The notes under the pieces were generated by a model. It did not search any database and was not told where the DNA came from. It saw only the letters and a list, made by a program, of their open reading frames with translations. A stretch of DNA of 64,000 bases from Aureitalea marina (GTDB lineage Bacteria > Bacteroidota > Bacteroidia > Flavobacteriales > Flavobacteriaceae): assembly GCF_002943755.1 (NCBI RefSeq), contig NZ_MQUB01000001.1, positions 1,290,501-1,354,500 on the forward strand. The letters are read 5' to 3'. The position numbers and the translations under genes were made by a program. Of this stretch, positions 36,133-45,392 are shown piece by piece. Within the stretch, counting starts at the first letter, position 1, and each line of letters begins with the position of its first letter.

Positions 36133-36753
36133 TTATTGTTTTACCCGGTTTAGATTAGAAGTAGTCTGGTCAATTAATTGGTCCATCTGATCTTCTAATT
36201 TGATCAGGTTTAGATTCTTATTCATTTTGTAGTTCAGATTGGTATCCTCAACCAGATCAAATAGGTTGTACATCTTGTCTAATTGCTGTCCGTCTTTAGT
36301 CATAGACAATTTTCTACGGCAATTGTGGATAGCTGTTCTTAGCTCAGGATTTTCACTTCGGACTACCTCCTGGTAGGCTTTGACCTCCTCCCCTTCCAAA
36401 CTTGACCAATTATCATTTAGTTGGACCAAGAGAGTGTCATCAGAGAAATCAAAAGGGTAGAATGTTCCACAGTTGTCAAATTTTTTCATGCGCATCTTAC
36501 CCTCACTATGCGTGTAAAAAAGATACACTTCATAATATGTGCCCTTCGAAAAACAATTGGTCCCATCCGGCATCCGGAACATTTCTGTTCTTCCATCACA
36601 GTAGCGCATCGTCCAGATCCAGGTATCGATGCCCTGTAGGGCCAGCTCCTTGGTAAAGGCTTCTACTTGTTGGTTCACGAACGCCAAATCACGTTGAGCA
36701 AAAGCCCCATGAGCCATTAACAGTAAAACTAATAAACAGACTAGCTTTTTCAT
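36133..36753 (-). CDS. Secreted protein of unknown function
   Basis: This 206-residue protein has a signal peptide (residues 1-19, ending GAFAQ) and a mixed alpha/beta body with a GRTEMFRMPDGTNCFSKGTYYEVYLF stretch and paired cysteines that could form disulfides. I do not recognise the family. ATG 36753, five bases after the metalloprotease stop, is preferred to an upstream in-frame start at 36774 because it begins the signal peptide. It is co-oriented and tightly packed with the metalloprotease and the aldolase. Confidence 0.72.
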   Translation of the reverse strand: MKKLVCLLVLLLMAHGAFAQRDLAFVNQQVEAFTKELALQGIDTWIWTMRYCDGRTEMFRMPDGTNCFSKGTYYEVYLFYTHSEGKMRMKKFDNCGTFYPFDFSDDTLLVQLNDNWSSLEGEEVKAYQEVVRSENPELRTAIHNCRRKLSMTKDGQQLDKMYNLFDLVEDTNLNYKMNKNLNLIKLEDQMDQLIDQTTSNLNRVKQ

Positions 36754-36758
36754 GATCT

Positions 36759-39163
36759 TTAGTCTTGATAACAACCGATCTCCCCGATGGGTGATCCATC
36801 AGGAATTTTCAATACAGGAATCACATTAAATTTATCTGGAGCCTTGTTAAAGGCCTCAATTTCTTTAACTACTTGTTTCGAAAATGAGTCCGTTCGATCG
36901 TTCAACATAGAACTGATCCTGCTCAAACCGGCATTGGCTTCTCCTTTTACTTGAGGTAAGGTGGCTTTGTGGGCAGCCAGATTCTTTAGATGCTCAACCA
37001 CGCGGTAGGCCATCATATTGGTCACTTCTTGGTGATAGTCACTCCGGGATCGAGAGAATAAAAAGCCTTGATCGATAAGAGCATTTACTACTTCCTCTAA
37101 TCCCAACTGACCGGAATCCAAGGCTTTTTGCTGGATCACGCGGTTGGCGCGCTGCGGATGCAACAATAAGCCAATGCTGAAATCTCCAGCAGTGGCGGCC
37201 GCGCTCAAGGCATCGAATGCAACTCCCATGGAGCTTTGAAAGGATTCCCGGTTGCGGTTATAGCCATAGGCCCGAGGTGGAAAGATGGCTAATAACTCCT
37301 CCGGAATGGCCAGGTTATTTGCATCTAATGTCGTTAATAAGGATTCTAAGGCACGCCGTTGTGTTTTTGCATCTACATAGGAGACTTCCTCTCCCGCTGT
37401 GCCTTTGACCCGATAATCGTATTCCATACCGCCGACCAATTTCACAGCGGCTTCCGCCTGGTAACGATGGAAGAAATACAGCGGAACAAAGACATCCTCC
37501 ATTTGGGTATAGGGTTCTCCATTCCGGATATTATCCAATCCAAAGCGGTTCATAGCCTGCTTTCGGATCTGCATAACTTGATCTAATTCGGTCGCGGCAT
37601 CACCGCCGTTGTCCCACAAATGAGCTTTAGCGTGTGCCCCCCCTGTGGTCTGGCATCCGGATCAGAAATGTAACGCAATCCATCGGCCTGTGCCTGGCTC
37701 AGCACGGCATCCAGGAAATCATCTTCAGATTGTCCTCCTGCTGGATCTCCGTATGAGTAATTGACGATCACCTTATCCCACTCTCCGATACCAGTATCGT
37801 AGGCCTGGGAGAAATCGATCTGCCCCCTATTCAGCCTCAAAGTTGGATGCGGGTAATCCATCACACTGGCCCTATTATTAGTACTAGCGGCAAAATTATG
37901 TGCAAACCCAAGTGTATGACCAACTTCATGAGCTGATAATTGACGTATTCTTGCCAGTGCCATCTCCAGCATGGGTTGGTAATTATCATCGCGCTCGGCA
38001 AATGGCTGATCCATCAATGCCTGGGCGATCATATAGTCCTGACGTATTCTGAGGCTACCCAGACTAACATGTCCCTTCAAGATCTCCCCTGTTCTTGGAT
38101 CGATCACACTGGCTCCGTAGCTCCAACCCCGGGTCGATCGATGTACCCATTGGATCACATTGTAACGTACATCCATGGGGTCAGCATCGGCTGGCAACAT
38201 TTTAACCTGAAAGGCATTGATATAGCCAGCTGCCTCAAAGGCCTGGTTCCACCAGCTGGCACCTTCTAGTAAAGCAGAGCGGACTGGCTCCGGGGTACCA
38301 GGGTCCAGGTAATAGACTATAGGTTCCACAGCTTCACTAGGGGAAGCACCAAGATTCTTTTTCTCCAGTCTGTGACGTGTAATGAACCGCTTACGGATAG
38401 GCTCCCAAATAGGGGTGGCATAATCCAGGTAATTGATCGAGAAACTGCCTGATCGAGGATCAAATTTGCGGGCTTGGTAATTATTATCCGGTAATTCAAT
38501 AAAACTATGATGCTGTACGACCGAGACCGAACGAGAATCCGGGGTCACGGAACGAATATTCCTCCCAGTAGGCTCACCGGCAAAAGTCAACATGGCCTCA
38601 AATTCCACATTCTTGGGAAAGGCTTTGGTTCGCTCCATCCAAACAGCACTCCGCTTTTTATCCAGTTTGTAATTCCCCTCCTTGCGCTGTTTGAATCGCT
38701 GTGCCACTCCATGGGCATCCAGCAGGATAAAAGGAGTAAAGTCTACCAGGTAGGTGCCATTTTGGGTGTCCTTGATAGGAAATCCGAAGAGTACAGATTT
38801 AGCAAATGCTTGTTCTATAGATCTACGCTCCAGGGCATTATCCGAATTCGCTCTATAACCTAGGTTTCGTTGGATCAAAAGCAGTTTATCCCCTGCCTTT
38901 TCAAAGTAAACCACTACTTCATTTCCCAATTGGCCGCGGTCCAGCCCAATATCATTGGACCCTACGCCAGTACTGAGAGACTGCACATAAAGGAAGTCCT
39001 GATTCAGCTTGTCAACTTCCAAATAGATCTTGCCTTCGGCTTCCACATAGTGAAAGTCGAAGAATCCGTCGAATGATTGTTTCTCCGTCTTGTCGGTCAG
39101 AAATTGCGACCAGCCACAGATGCTCATCATCAAGGCAATCATTAATAGTGTAGTTCTTTTCAT
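36759..39163 (-). pseudogene. Zinc-dependent metalloprotease (DUF5117/DUF5118 type), one-base frameshift
   Basis: The N-terminal part runs 39163-37583 and the C-terminal part lies in another frame to 36759. Adding one C to the + strand run at 37637-37643 joins them (GGAHAKAHLWDNGG) into 801 residues. A signal peptide (about 1-19) precedes two beta-rich DUF5118/DUF5117-like regions. The active-site motif is HEVGHTLGFAHNF with a later SVMDYP Met-turn, so this is a metzincin-like zinc protease. It is probably secreted or periplasmic. The downstream half is intact in sequence, so the break is more likely a base-calling error than decay. Confidence 0.87.
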
Positions 39164-39172
39164 AAAATCGTT

Positions 39173-40504
39173 TTAATCATTGTAATACCAAAAAGGTATG
39201 CTCACCCTCCTGCTGTAAACCGTATCTCCTTTCTGAACCGATGGTCGTTCTATATACAAGACATGTTTTCCTTCGGGTATGCTATCCAGACTCACATAAC
39301 TCTCAAATCCCAGTTTCTTCCGCTGGTTGGTAGTTGCCACAAATTGTGCCTGGACTATGGTAGTATCTATCCGGAGCCGATAGGTGGTATTGAAAGTATT
39401 GACAAATTCTCTCCTTAAACTATCCCGTCTCCGAGCGGAGCGGAATGGATTGAGCGTATTTCCGGTCAGGTTAATCTGGCTCTTTAATCCCCTGAGATCC
39501 TCATCAGGCTCCAAACCTTCATTCCAACGGATCAGGTAGTTTTCCACATTTTCTGTGTGAACCACAAACACCTTTAAGAAAGGATCCGTGATCACTTTGG
39601 CTGGAATGGTGGCTATCCTGGCAAAGACCGTCCGATCCGTTAGCATAGATTCGTAATTGCGTTGGTCTGCAAAGGAGGGACCTGAAGTGCGTTCGATATT
39701 GATAAAATTGGATTCTCTGTTCTCCAGGGTCGCCAAGAAGATGATTACAGCGTAAATAGGAACAAGTGCCCACAGCAACCGCTTCCCAAAACGATCGTCC
39801 AAGAAATTGTACACCATAGGGCGGTACATAAACGATAGCATCAGGAAAGAGAATACCCGATAGATAGGATAGTAAACAATGGCCAGGTATTTCTTCTTCT
39901 TAAACCATCCCAGAGTAAGAAAATCCAGAAGCATGATCAAGGAACCAAAGACCAAGAATAGCACGATAATTATTCCGAGCACATTTAGAAAACTCCCCTC
40001 TTCGTTGGCACTAATCAAAAATGTAGCTGTAGCCACCAAGGCCAGCAAGATCATGACGATACCAATAAAATAAAAGATGATCAAAAAACAGATCCCAAAG
40101 ATGACGCTACAGTACTTTTCCAAGCGGGCAATGAAGCGATCAAAGGAGACTATCCGATTGCGGAGGAACTTATCAAAGAACTTGTGGTAGTTGAGCTTGT
40201 CAAAATCGATCTCCCCGGATACGTAACGAAGCCCAAGTGCGCCTATCCAAACTCCTCTTAACAATACGTGGAAGATCAGGTTGATCAACAGGACGGAACA
40301 GGCGATAAAGCCAATGCCATAAATAATCATATTGAAGAACTCCTGGTTGTAAAAGGCCCGATTCATCTCTACTTGTGCGGGCTCGAAGGCCTGCAACAAC
40401 CCATAAATGGCGAAACCGGATATGATCAATTCCAACTGCCAGCTTTCCTGCTGCAATTTATCTAGCCAACTCTTAAAGGACGGGTCTCGGTAATCGTTAC
40501 TCAT
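39173..40504 (-). CDS. Multi-pass membrane protein of unknown function
   Basis: This 443-residue protein has about six to eight helices between residues 25 and 265, interrupted by a charged loop (SGEIDFDKLNYHKFFDKFLR). A soluble C-terminal region of about 170 residues follows and ends in a beta-rich part (KHVLYIERPSV). I do not recognise the family. It is the first gene of the four-gene operon and lies 9 bases before the metalloprotease. A link to protease export or regulation is only a context guess. Confidence 0.72.
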   Translation of the reverse strand: MSNDYRDPSFKSWLDKLQQESWQLELIISGFAIYGLLQAFEPAQVEMNRAFYNQEFFNMIIYGIGFIACSVLLINLIFHVLLRGVWIGALGLRYVSGEIDFDKLNYHKFFDKFLRNRIVSFDRFIARLEKYCSVIFGICFLIIFYFIGIVMILLALVATATFLISANEEGSFLNVLGIIIVLFLVFGSLIMLLDFLTLGWFKKKKYLAIVYYPIYRVFSFLMLSFMYRPMVYNFLDDRFGKRLLWALVPIYAVIIFLATLENRESNFINIERTSGPSFADQRNYESMLTDRTVFARIATIPAKVITDPFLKVFVVHTENVENYLIRWNEGLEPDEDLRGLKSQINLTGNTLNPFRSARRRDSLRREFVNTFNTTYRLRIDTTIVQAQFVATTNQRKKLGFESYVSLDSIPEGKHVLYIERPSVQKGDTVYSRRVSIPFWYYND

Positions 40505-40628
40505 ACATACGTGGAAGGGAGCAGAAAGATAAGGCGTTTTCTACAATAACAGTAAGCTCTAGCAGGCTGCATTTCGTCCATACTAAATAAATTTTCGACC
40601 AAGTGCAGTCGGATCGAATTCGAACCTT

Positions 40629-40636
40629 TATTTTTG
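40629..40636 (+). promoter_or_regulatory. Bacteroidota -7 promoter box for prfB
   Basis: TATTTTTG matches TAnnTTTG, 14 bases before the prfB ATG. Confidence 0.4.
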
Positions 40637-40650
40637 ACAAAATTCTACAC

Positions 40651-41758
40651 ATGACCCCAACAGATCAATTGAAAGATCTACGAGATCGCCTGGTTGCGTT
40701 AAGGAGGTATCTTTGACGTCGATGGAAAGAAAATAGCCATCTCCAACGACGAAGAAAAAACCTTCGATCCCAACTTCTGGAACAACCCTAAGGAAGCTGA
40801 GGCTTTTATGAAGCAACTGCGAAACAAAAAGAAATGGGTGGAGGACTACGACCGATCGGTAAATCTGACAGACGAGGCAGAGGTCCTCTACGAATTCTAC
40901 AAGGAAGGCGAAGGTACCGAGGATCAGGTAAAACAAGAATTGGACAAGGCACAGGAACTGATCGAAACCCTGGAATTCAAGAACATGATGAGCGACGAGG
41001 GGGACGACCTCAGCGCAGTACTTCAGATCACCGCCGGTGCGGGAGGGACGGAAAGCTGTGATTGGGCTCAAATGCTGATGCGGATGTACCTGATGTGGGC
41101 AGAACGTCAGGGCTTTAAGGTCCGGGAATTGAACTTTCAAGCCGGTGATGTAGCAGGAGTTAAAACAGTAACCCTCGAGATCGATGGCGAATACGGCTTC
41201 GGTTGGCTCAAAGGAGAGAATGGGGTTCATCGATTGGTCAGAATATCGCCTTTCGACTCAAACGCCAAGCGCCATACCAGCTTTGCCAGCGTTTATGTCT
41301 ATCCCATGGTAGACGATAGTATTGCCATCGATATAAACCCGGCGGACATTTCCTGGGATTTTGCCCGCTCAAGTGGAGCCGGAGGACAGAACGTGAACAA
41401 GGTGGAGACCAAGGCAATCCTTACTCACCACCCTTCCGGAATCGTGATCCACAACAGTGAGACCCGTTCTCAGCTGGAGAATAGGGAAAAGGCCATGCAG
41501 ATGTTGAAATCACAACTGTATGAGATCGAGCTTCGGAAACGCCAGGCAGCGCGTGATGCGATTGAAGACAGCAAGATGGCTATCGAATGGGGGTCACAGA
41601 TCCGCAATTATGTGCTTCATCCCTACAAACTGATCAAAGACGTCAGGACCCAGCATGAAACAGGTAATACCGATGCCGTTCTAAATGGCGATCTGGATGG
41701 TTTTCTGAAGTCATTTTTAATGATGACGGGGCAGCCCGAAGAAGAGACCGAATTGTAG
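40651..41758 (+). CDS. prfB: Peptide chain release factor 2, programmed +1 frameshift
   Basis: Translation from ATG 40651 meets an in-frame TGA at 40714-40716 after 21 codons. A +1 shift there joins it to the long frame ending at 41758, giving 368 residues. The shift site CTT-TGA-C at 40711-40717 preceded by AGGAGG is the classic RF2 autoregulatory site: low RF2 favours the shift. RF2 recognises UGA and UAA. The SPF anticodon-like motif (RISPFDSN) and the catalytic GGQ (SGAGGQNVNK) are intact. This is not a mutation, unlike the other frame breaks in the window. Confidence 0.97.
40702..40717 (+). promoter_or_regulatory. RF2 programmed +1 frameshift site
   Basis: The Shine-Dalgarno-like AGGAGG at 40702-40707 lies three bases before CTTTGAC at 40711-40717. 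Spacing and sequence match the conserved RF2 element. Confidence 0.95.
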
Positions 41759-41780
41759 CCAAAAAAACGGGATTAATTGT

Positions 41781-41788
41781 TATTTTTG
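41781..41788 (+). promoter_or_regulatory. Bacteroidota -7 promoter box
   Basis: TATTTTTG matches TAnnTTTG, 41 bases before the kinase start at 41830. Confidence 0.4.
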
Positions 41789-41829
41789 AGACTGGCCTTG
41801 TGGCCCGGACAAACGACTAATTCCATTTC

Positions 41830-42816
41830 ATGAAACCATACAAAGTTGCCGTACTGGGGCCCATCCCCAGGGATACCATCACCACTCATCACGGAGAAGT
41901 GATCAAGAAGTACGGTTGCGCAACCCATACGGCCATTGCGATCTCCAACCTCTTGGGAAACAAGGGGACGGTATATCCCGTGACCCATGTCAGAAAGACG
42001 GATCATCCGGCTATCATAGAATTGCTTGAGCCCTATTCCAACATCAATACCGATTATATAAGCGACAAAGCAGATCGTGGAGATGTGATCCATTTGAAAT
42101 TTGTGGACCAGAACAAAAGACTGGAGAAGCAGACCGCCTTTATGACTCCCATTCTACCTGCTGATGTTGAACCACTGTTGGACTGCGACGTATTCGTTTG
42201 TGTTCCTGTGACCGATTTTGAGGTTCCACTGGAAACCCTGAAATACATCAAAAAGAATAGTGATGCATCTATAGTATTTGATGCTCATGGCCCCACCACT
42301 GCTTTGACCAATCACGGTGAGCGAGTAACCAAGTTCTGGGTGGACCGGGATGTCTGGCTTCCGTATATCGATGTTTTGAAGATGAATAAGGAAGAGGCAA
42401 ACCTGAGCTGGTTTGAGCATGAATACGATGAAGACGAACTGGAAGGTAACCACGAAATAGACGAGGCCCTTCTTCCACAATTTGCTATGCACAGCCTGAA
42501 GCACGGCTTAAAGTCGTTGTTTGTTACCCTGGATGCATATGGTGTTATGGTCTATACCATGGAAAATGGAGAGTTAAAGCAACAACATGTGCCTTCAGTT
42601 CCTGTGGAACACGTAATAGACACTACCGGTTGCGGAGATTCCTTTGCGGGTGGAGTGGCCTTTAGTCTGCTCCTTAACCCAGATGATAGCATCCGGGCAG
42701 CCCAGTATGGGAACGCTATGGGTGCACAACGTACCCAGGGAAAGACATTCGAGGTCTTTAAATCGCTGGAGGAAACCAATTTGATGTTGGAGCACGCCTA
42801 TGGAAAGCCCTTATAA
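41830..42816 (+). CDS. PfkB family carbohydrate kinase
   Basis: This 328-residue kinase of the ribokinase/PfkB superfamily carries the C-terminal signature DTTGCGDSFAGGVAF, with the catalytic Asp, and an N-proximal sugar-binding region. The substrate (sugar, nucleoside or similar) cannot be told. It overlaps the start of the following HAD gene by 17 bases, so the two are co-translated. Confidence 0.93.
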   Translation: MKPYKVAVLGPIPRDTITTHHGEVIKKYGCATHTAIAISNLLGNKGTVYPVTHVRKTDHPAIIELLEPYSNINTDYISDKADRGDVIHLKFVDQNKRLEKQTAFMTPILPADVEPLLDCDVFVCVPVTDFEVPLETLKYIKKNSDASIVFDAHGPTTALTNHGERVTKFWVDRDVWLPYIDVLKMNKEEANLSWFEHEYDEDELEGNHEIDEALLPQFAMHSLKHGLKSLFVTLDAYGVMVYTMENGELKQQHVPSVPVEHVIDTTGCGDSFAGGVAFSLLLNPDDSIRAAQYGNAMGAQRTQGKTFEVFKSLEETNLMLEHAYGKPL

Positions 42817-43420
42817 GACCGTCATCTTCGATCTGGGCGGAGTCCTGATCGACTGGAGCCCGGAATATGTTTTCCTAAAAGAATTCCGTGGAAATCGGGA
42901 AAAAATGGATTGGTTCCTCAACGAGATCTGTGCCTGGGACTGGAACGCTAACCAAGATGCGGGCTATCCCATTGTGCAGGCCACTGAAGATCGGGTAGCC
43001 ATGTTCCCAGAGTACGAAAAATTGATCCGCATGTACTATGGCCGATGGAACGAAATGCTGGGCTATACACACGAAGACACCCTGGAAATCTTGAGACAAT
43101 TGCATAGCCATCCGGATTATCAGGTATACGCCCTGACCAACTGGAGCGGTGAGCTTTTCCCAAGGGCACTGGCCAAGTTCGATTGGCTCAGTTGGTTTGA
43201 AGGCATAGTGGTTAGTGGGGATGAAAAAATGCGTAAACCATTCAGAGAGATCTACGAGCTTACCCTGAACCGCTATTCCATAGACCCGAAAATGGCTATC
43301 TTTATTGACGATAGCCCCAAGAATGTAGTGGGTTGTGAAGAAGTGGGCATTACTGGTTTACACTTTACCGGTGCCGATAAATTACGTTCGGACCTGATCC
43401 AGCTAGGAATATCAATATAG
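42800..43420 (+). CDS. HAD superfamily hydrolase, subfamily IA
   Basis: This 206-residue phosphatase-like protein has motif I FDLGGVLIDW (nucleophile Asp), motif II ALTNWS, a Lys in KMRKPFREIY and motif IV FIDDSPKNV. A helical cap lies near 20-90. The substrate is unknown. It is translationally coupled to the PfkB kinase, suggesting that they act on related phospho-compounds. Confidence 0.92.
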   Translation: MESPYKTVIFDLGGVLIDWSPEYVFLKEFRGNREKMDWFLNEICAWDWNANQDAGYPIVQATEDRVAMFPEYEKLIRMYYGRWNEMLGYTHEDTLEILRQLHSHPDYQVYALTNWSGELFPRALAKFDWLSWFEGIVVSGDEKMRKPFREIYELTLNRYSIDPKMAIFIDDSPKNVVGCEEVGITGLHFTGADKLRSDLIQLGISI

Positions 43421-43424
43421 TTCG

Positions 43425-43565
43425 ATGAAAAAATATCTACCGATCTTGGTGTTAGGGTTGCCTGGCATGGCAATAGGTCAAGACCTGAGCTTTGAAGATT
43501 ATAACCCTGCCTCAGCGCCTGTTATCGGGGGCGAAGTGGTAAACCGAGCTAAATTCCCTGACTGA
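43425..43565 (+). pseudogene. Truncated start of an amidohydrolase-like secreted protein
   Basis: This 46-residue frame begins with a signal peptide (MKKYLPILVLGLPGMAIGQ) and continues LSFEDYNPASAPVIGGEVV and NRAKFPD. From memory of flavobacterial TIM-barrel metal-dependent hydrolases, such proteins start this way, with KFPFxDVHxH following at this point. Here the sequence stops exactly at KFPD with TGA, and the next gene starts one base later. The remaining several hundred codons are absent. It looks like a deletion remnant or an assembly join rather than a real short gene. Confidence 0.6.
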
Positions 43566-43566
43566 T

Positions 43567-44069
43567 TTGGAAGAGATACAACAACTGGTCCAGCAACTAA
43601 GGCTACTTCCACACCCCGAAGGTGGTTATTACAGGGAGACTTACAGAAGTGATGGATTAGTTTCTGATTTTGATCTGGGCAATGGCCAGCAAGCCGTTCG
43701 CAATTACAGTACAGCCATTTATTTTCTGCTGACCCAGGGAAACTTTTCCGCATTTCACCGTATCCGGCAGGACGAGGTATGGCATCACTACAAAGGAGAC
43801 AGCATTCGCTTGCATATGATCGACCCGCTGGGTGAGTATTCAGAGGTGAAAATTGGCAAGGACATAGCCAGTGGAGAACAGCTTCAATTTATGGTCCCGG
43901 CAGGCTACTGGTTTGCATCAGAAGTAGAACAAGATGGTCAATATGCTCTAGTTGGATGTACGGTGGCCCCGGATTTGACTTTGCGGACTTTAAATTGGCC
44001 AATGCCAAAGACCTCAACCAGAGATGGCCTCAACATTCCGAGATCGTCAACCGCCTGACCCGCTCCTGA
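43567..44069 (+). pseudogene. Cupin, DUF985 family, one-base frameshift near the 3' end
   Basis: The frame from TTG 43567 gives the DUF985 pattern LLPHPEGGYYRETYRS and, later, VWHHYKGDSI and ALVGCTVAP. It then drifts into an unrelated C-terminus ending at 44058. Restoring one base in CCCCGG at 43967-43972 gives a natural end (DFADFKLANAKDLNQRWPQH) and a stop at 44067-44069, for 167 residues. The family is a double-stranded beta-helix of unknown substrate. The start lies one base after the remnant amidohydrolase stop and no upstream ribosome site is visible, so the junction may have altered it. Confidence 0.75.
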
Positions 44070-44087
44070 ATTTCGTAAATTAACGGG

Positions 44088-44567
44088 ATGAAAGCAGCCT
44101 CGGTGGTCGAAATAAAGAAAGCCCTCAAATACAGTGACGAAACAGAGTTGATCGAACTGTGTTTGCGTTTGGCGAAATTCAAAAAAGAGAACAAAGAACT
44201 ACTCACCTACCTCCTTTTCGAGTCCGGACATGAGGATAGCTATATAGCTGGAGTCAAGGAAGCAATGGATCTCTTGCTGGATCAGATCAACACAAGCAGT
44301 CCTTATTACATTCGCAAAAGCATGAGAAAGGTGTTGAGGGAGATCCGTAAATATGCCCGGTATTCAGGCAAGAAAGAGACCGAAGTAGAGCTTTTGCTCT
44401 TCTTTTGTGAACGGTTGATCCATTTTGAACCCTCCGTCAGGAATAATCGCAGCCTGATGAAATTGTATCAACGTCAAATGTTTGGCTTAAAACAAAAGAT
44501 CAAAAAACTACATCCCGATCTGCAACACGATTACGAGCAGGAACTTAAAGGCCTACCTCATGCTTGA
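44088..44567 (+). CDS. Conserved helical protein of unknown function
   Basis: This 159-residue soluble protein is almost all helical with many Lys and Glu (KKALKYSDETELIELCLRLA, ELLLFFCERLIHF). There is no signal peptide. I do not recognise a named family. It overlaps the VOC gene by 8 bases, so it belongs to a three-gene operon with that gene and arsC. Confidence 0.72.
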   Translation: MKAASVVEIKKALKYSDETELIELCLRLAKFKKENKELLTYLLFESGHEDSYIAGVKEAMDLLLDQINTSSPYYIRKSMRKVLREIRKYARYSGKKETEVELLLFFCERLIHFEPSVRNNRSLMKLYQRQMFGLKQKIKKLHPDLQHDYEQELKGLPHA

Positions 44568-44979
44568 CTTTAAACTGAATTTCCTGGATCACGTTGCCAT
44601 TCACGTTAAGGATATAGAGACTTCTATTCGCTGGTATGAAAAGACCCTTGGCCTGAAAAGATATGAATTGCCCGAGTGGAAACCTTATCCTATTTTCCTG
44701 TTAGCTGGAAAGACCGGCATCGCCCTATTCCCAGCCGATCTGGATGATACTGAGGTGACCTTCCACAGCCGAAATGTAAAGATCGATCACTACGCCTTCC
44801 AAGTGAGCCGGGAAGATCTGGACCGGGCTATCCTGCACTATGAGCAGTTGGGATTGGAATACAATTTCCAGGATCATCATTATTTTCATTCGGTCTATAC
44901 CAAGGACCCCGACGGACATACTGTCGAACTGACGGCAATTGTAGTTGCTGAAGATCAATTTTATCAAAAAGAACCATGA
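44560..44979 (+). CDS. VOC superfamily protein (glyoxalase/dioxygenase fold)
   Basis: This 139-residue protein has the paired beta-alpha-beta-beta-beta units of the vicinal oxygen chelate fold. The metal-site His is in FLDHVAIHV and an Asp/Glu pair in DPDGHTVELT. An IDHYAFQV segment starts the second module. It resembles glyoxalase or fosfomycin-resistance proteins; the substrate is unknown. It overlaps arsC by 4 bases. Confidence 0.85.
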   Translation: MLDFKLNFLDHVAIHVKDIETSIRWYEKTLGLKRYELPEWKPYPIFLLAGKTGIALFPADLDDTEVTFHSRNVKIDHYAFQVSREDLDRAILHYEQLGLEYNFQDHHYFHSVYTKDPDGHTVELTAIVVAEDQFYQKEP

Positions 44980-45317
44980 CTACCATCTATCACAATCCGC
45001 GATGCCGAAAATCGCGAGAAACCCTAACCCTCTTACAAGAAAATGGGGAGGATCCTCAGATCATTCTTTACTTGGAGGAAGTGCCTTCTGAGGGAGAAAT
45101 AAGGCAACTTCTGGACCAACTAGGAATTAGCCCTATGGAGCTGATCAGAAAGCAGGAATCCGACTGGAAAGAGAATTTTAAGGGCAAGGAATTAACGGAT
45201 CAGGAAATCATTCTTGCCATGCACCAATATCCCAAACTAATTGAGCGTCCGGTCGTTGTGAAAAAGGGCAAGGCAGCCCTTGGCAGACCTCCCGAGAACG
45301 TTCTGAAAATCTTGTAA
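44976..45317 (+). CDS. arsC: Arsenate reductase (glutaredoxin-type)
   Basis: This 113-residue ArsC/Spx-fold protein has the catalytic Cys10 in HNPRCRKS and the later LIERPVVV motif with the Arg used in arsenate binding. It would reduce arsenate to arsenite. No arsB, acr3 or arsR is near, so in this place it may be a general thiol-redox enzyme. It is the last gene of an overlapping operon with the VOC protein. Confidence 0.9.
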   Translation: MTTIYHNPRCRKSRETLTLLQENGEDPQIILYLEEVPSEGEIRQLLDQLGISPMELIRKQESDWKENFKGKELTDQEIILAMHQYPKLIERPVVVKKGKAALGRPPENVLKIL

Positions 45318-45392
45318 TTTATTTAACAAAACTTTGGCGAAGCTCGCTTAAACCTATGGGTACTTTCGTGGTCGAACTACGAAAACCATCTT

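Noticed and set aside
40714-40716. In-frame TGA early in prfB that looks like a sixth frameshifted gene.
   Set aside because: It is the conserved RF2 programmed +1 site (AGGAGG then CTTTGAC) and not a mutation or sequencing error.
45333-45349. TTTGGCGAAGCTCGCTT before the second TonB receptor, considered as a third sigma-54 promoter.
   Set aside because: The -24 part matches loosely but there is no TTG(C) at the required distance.
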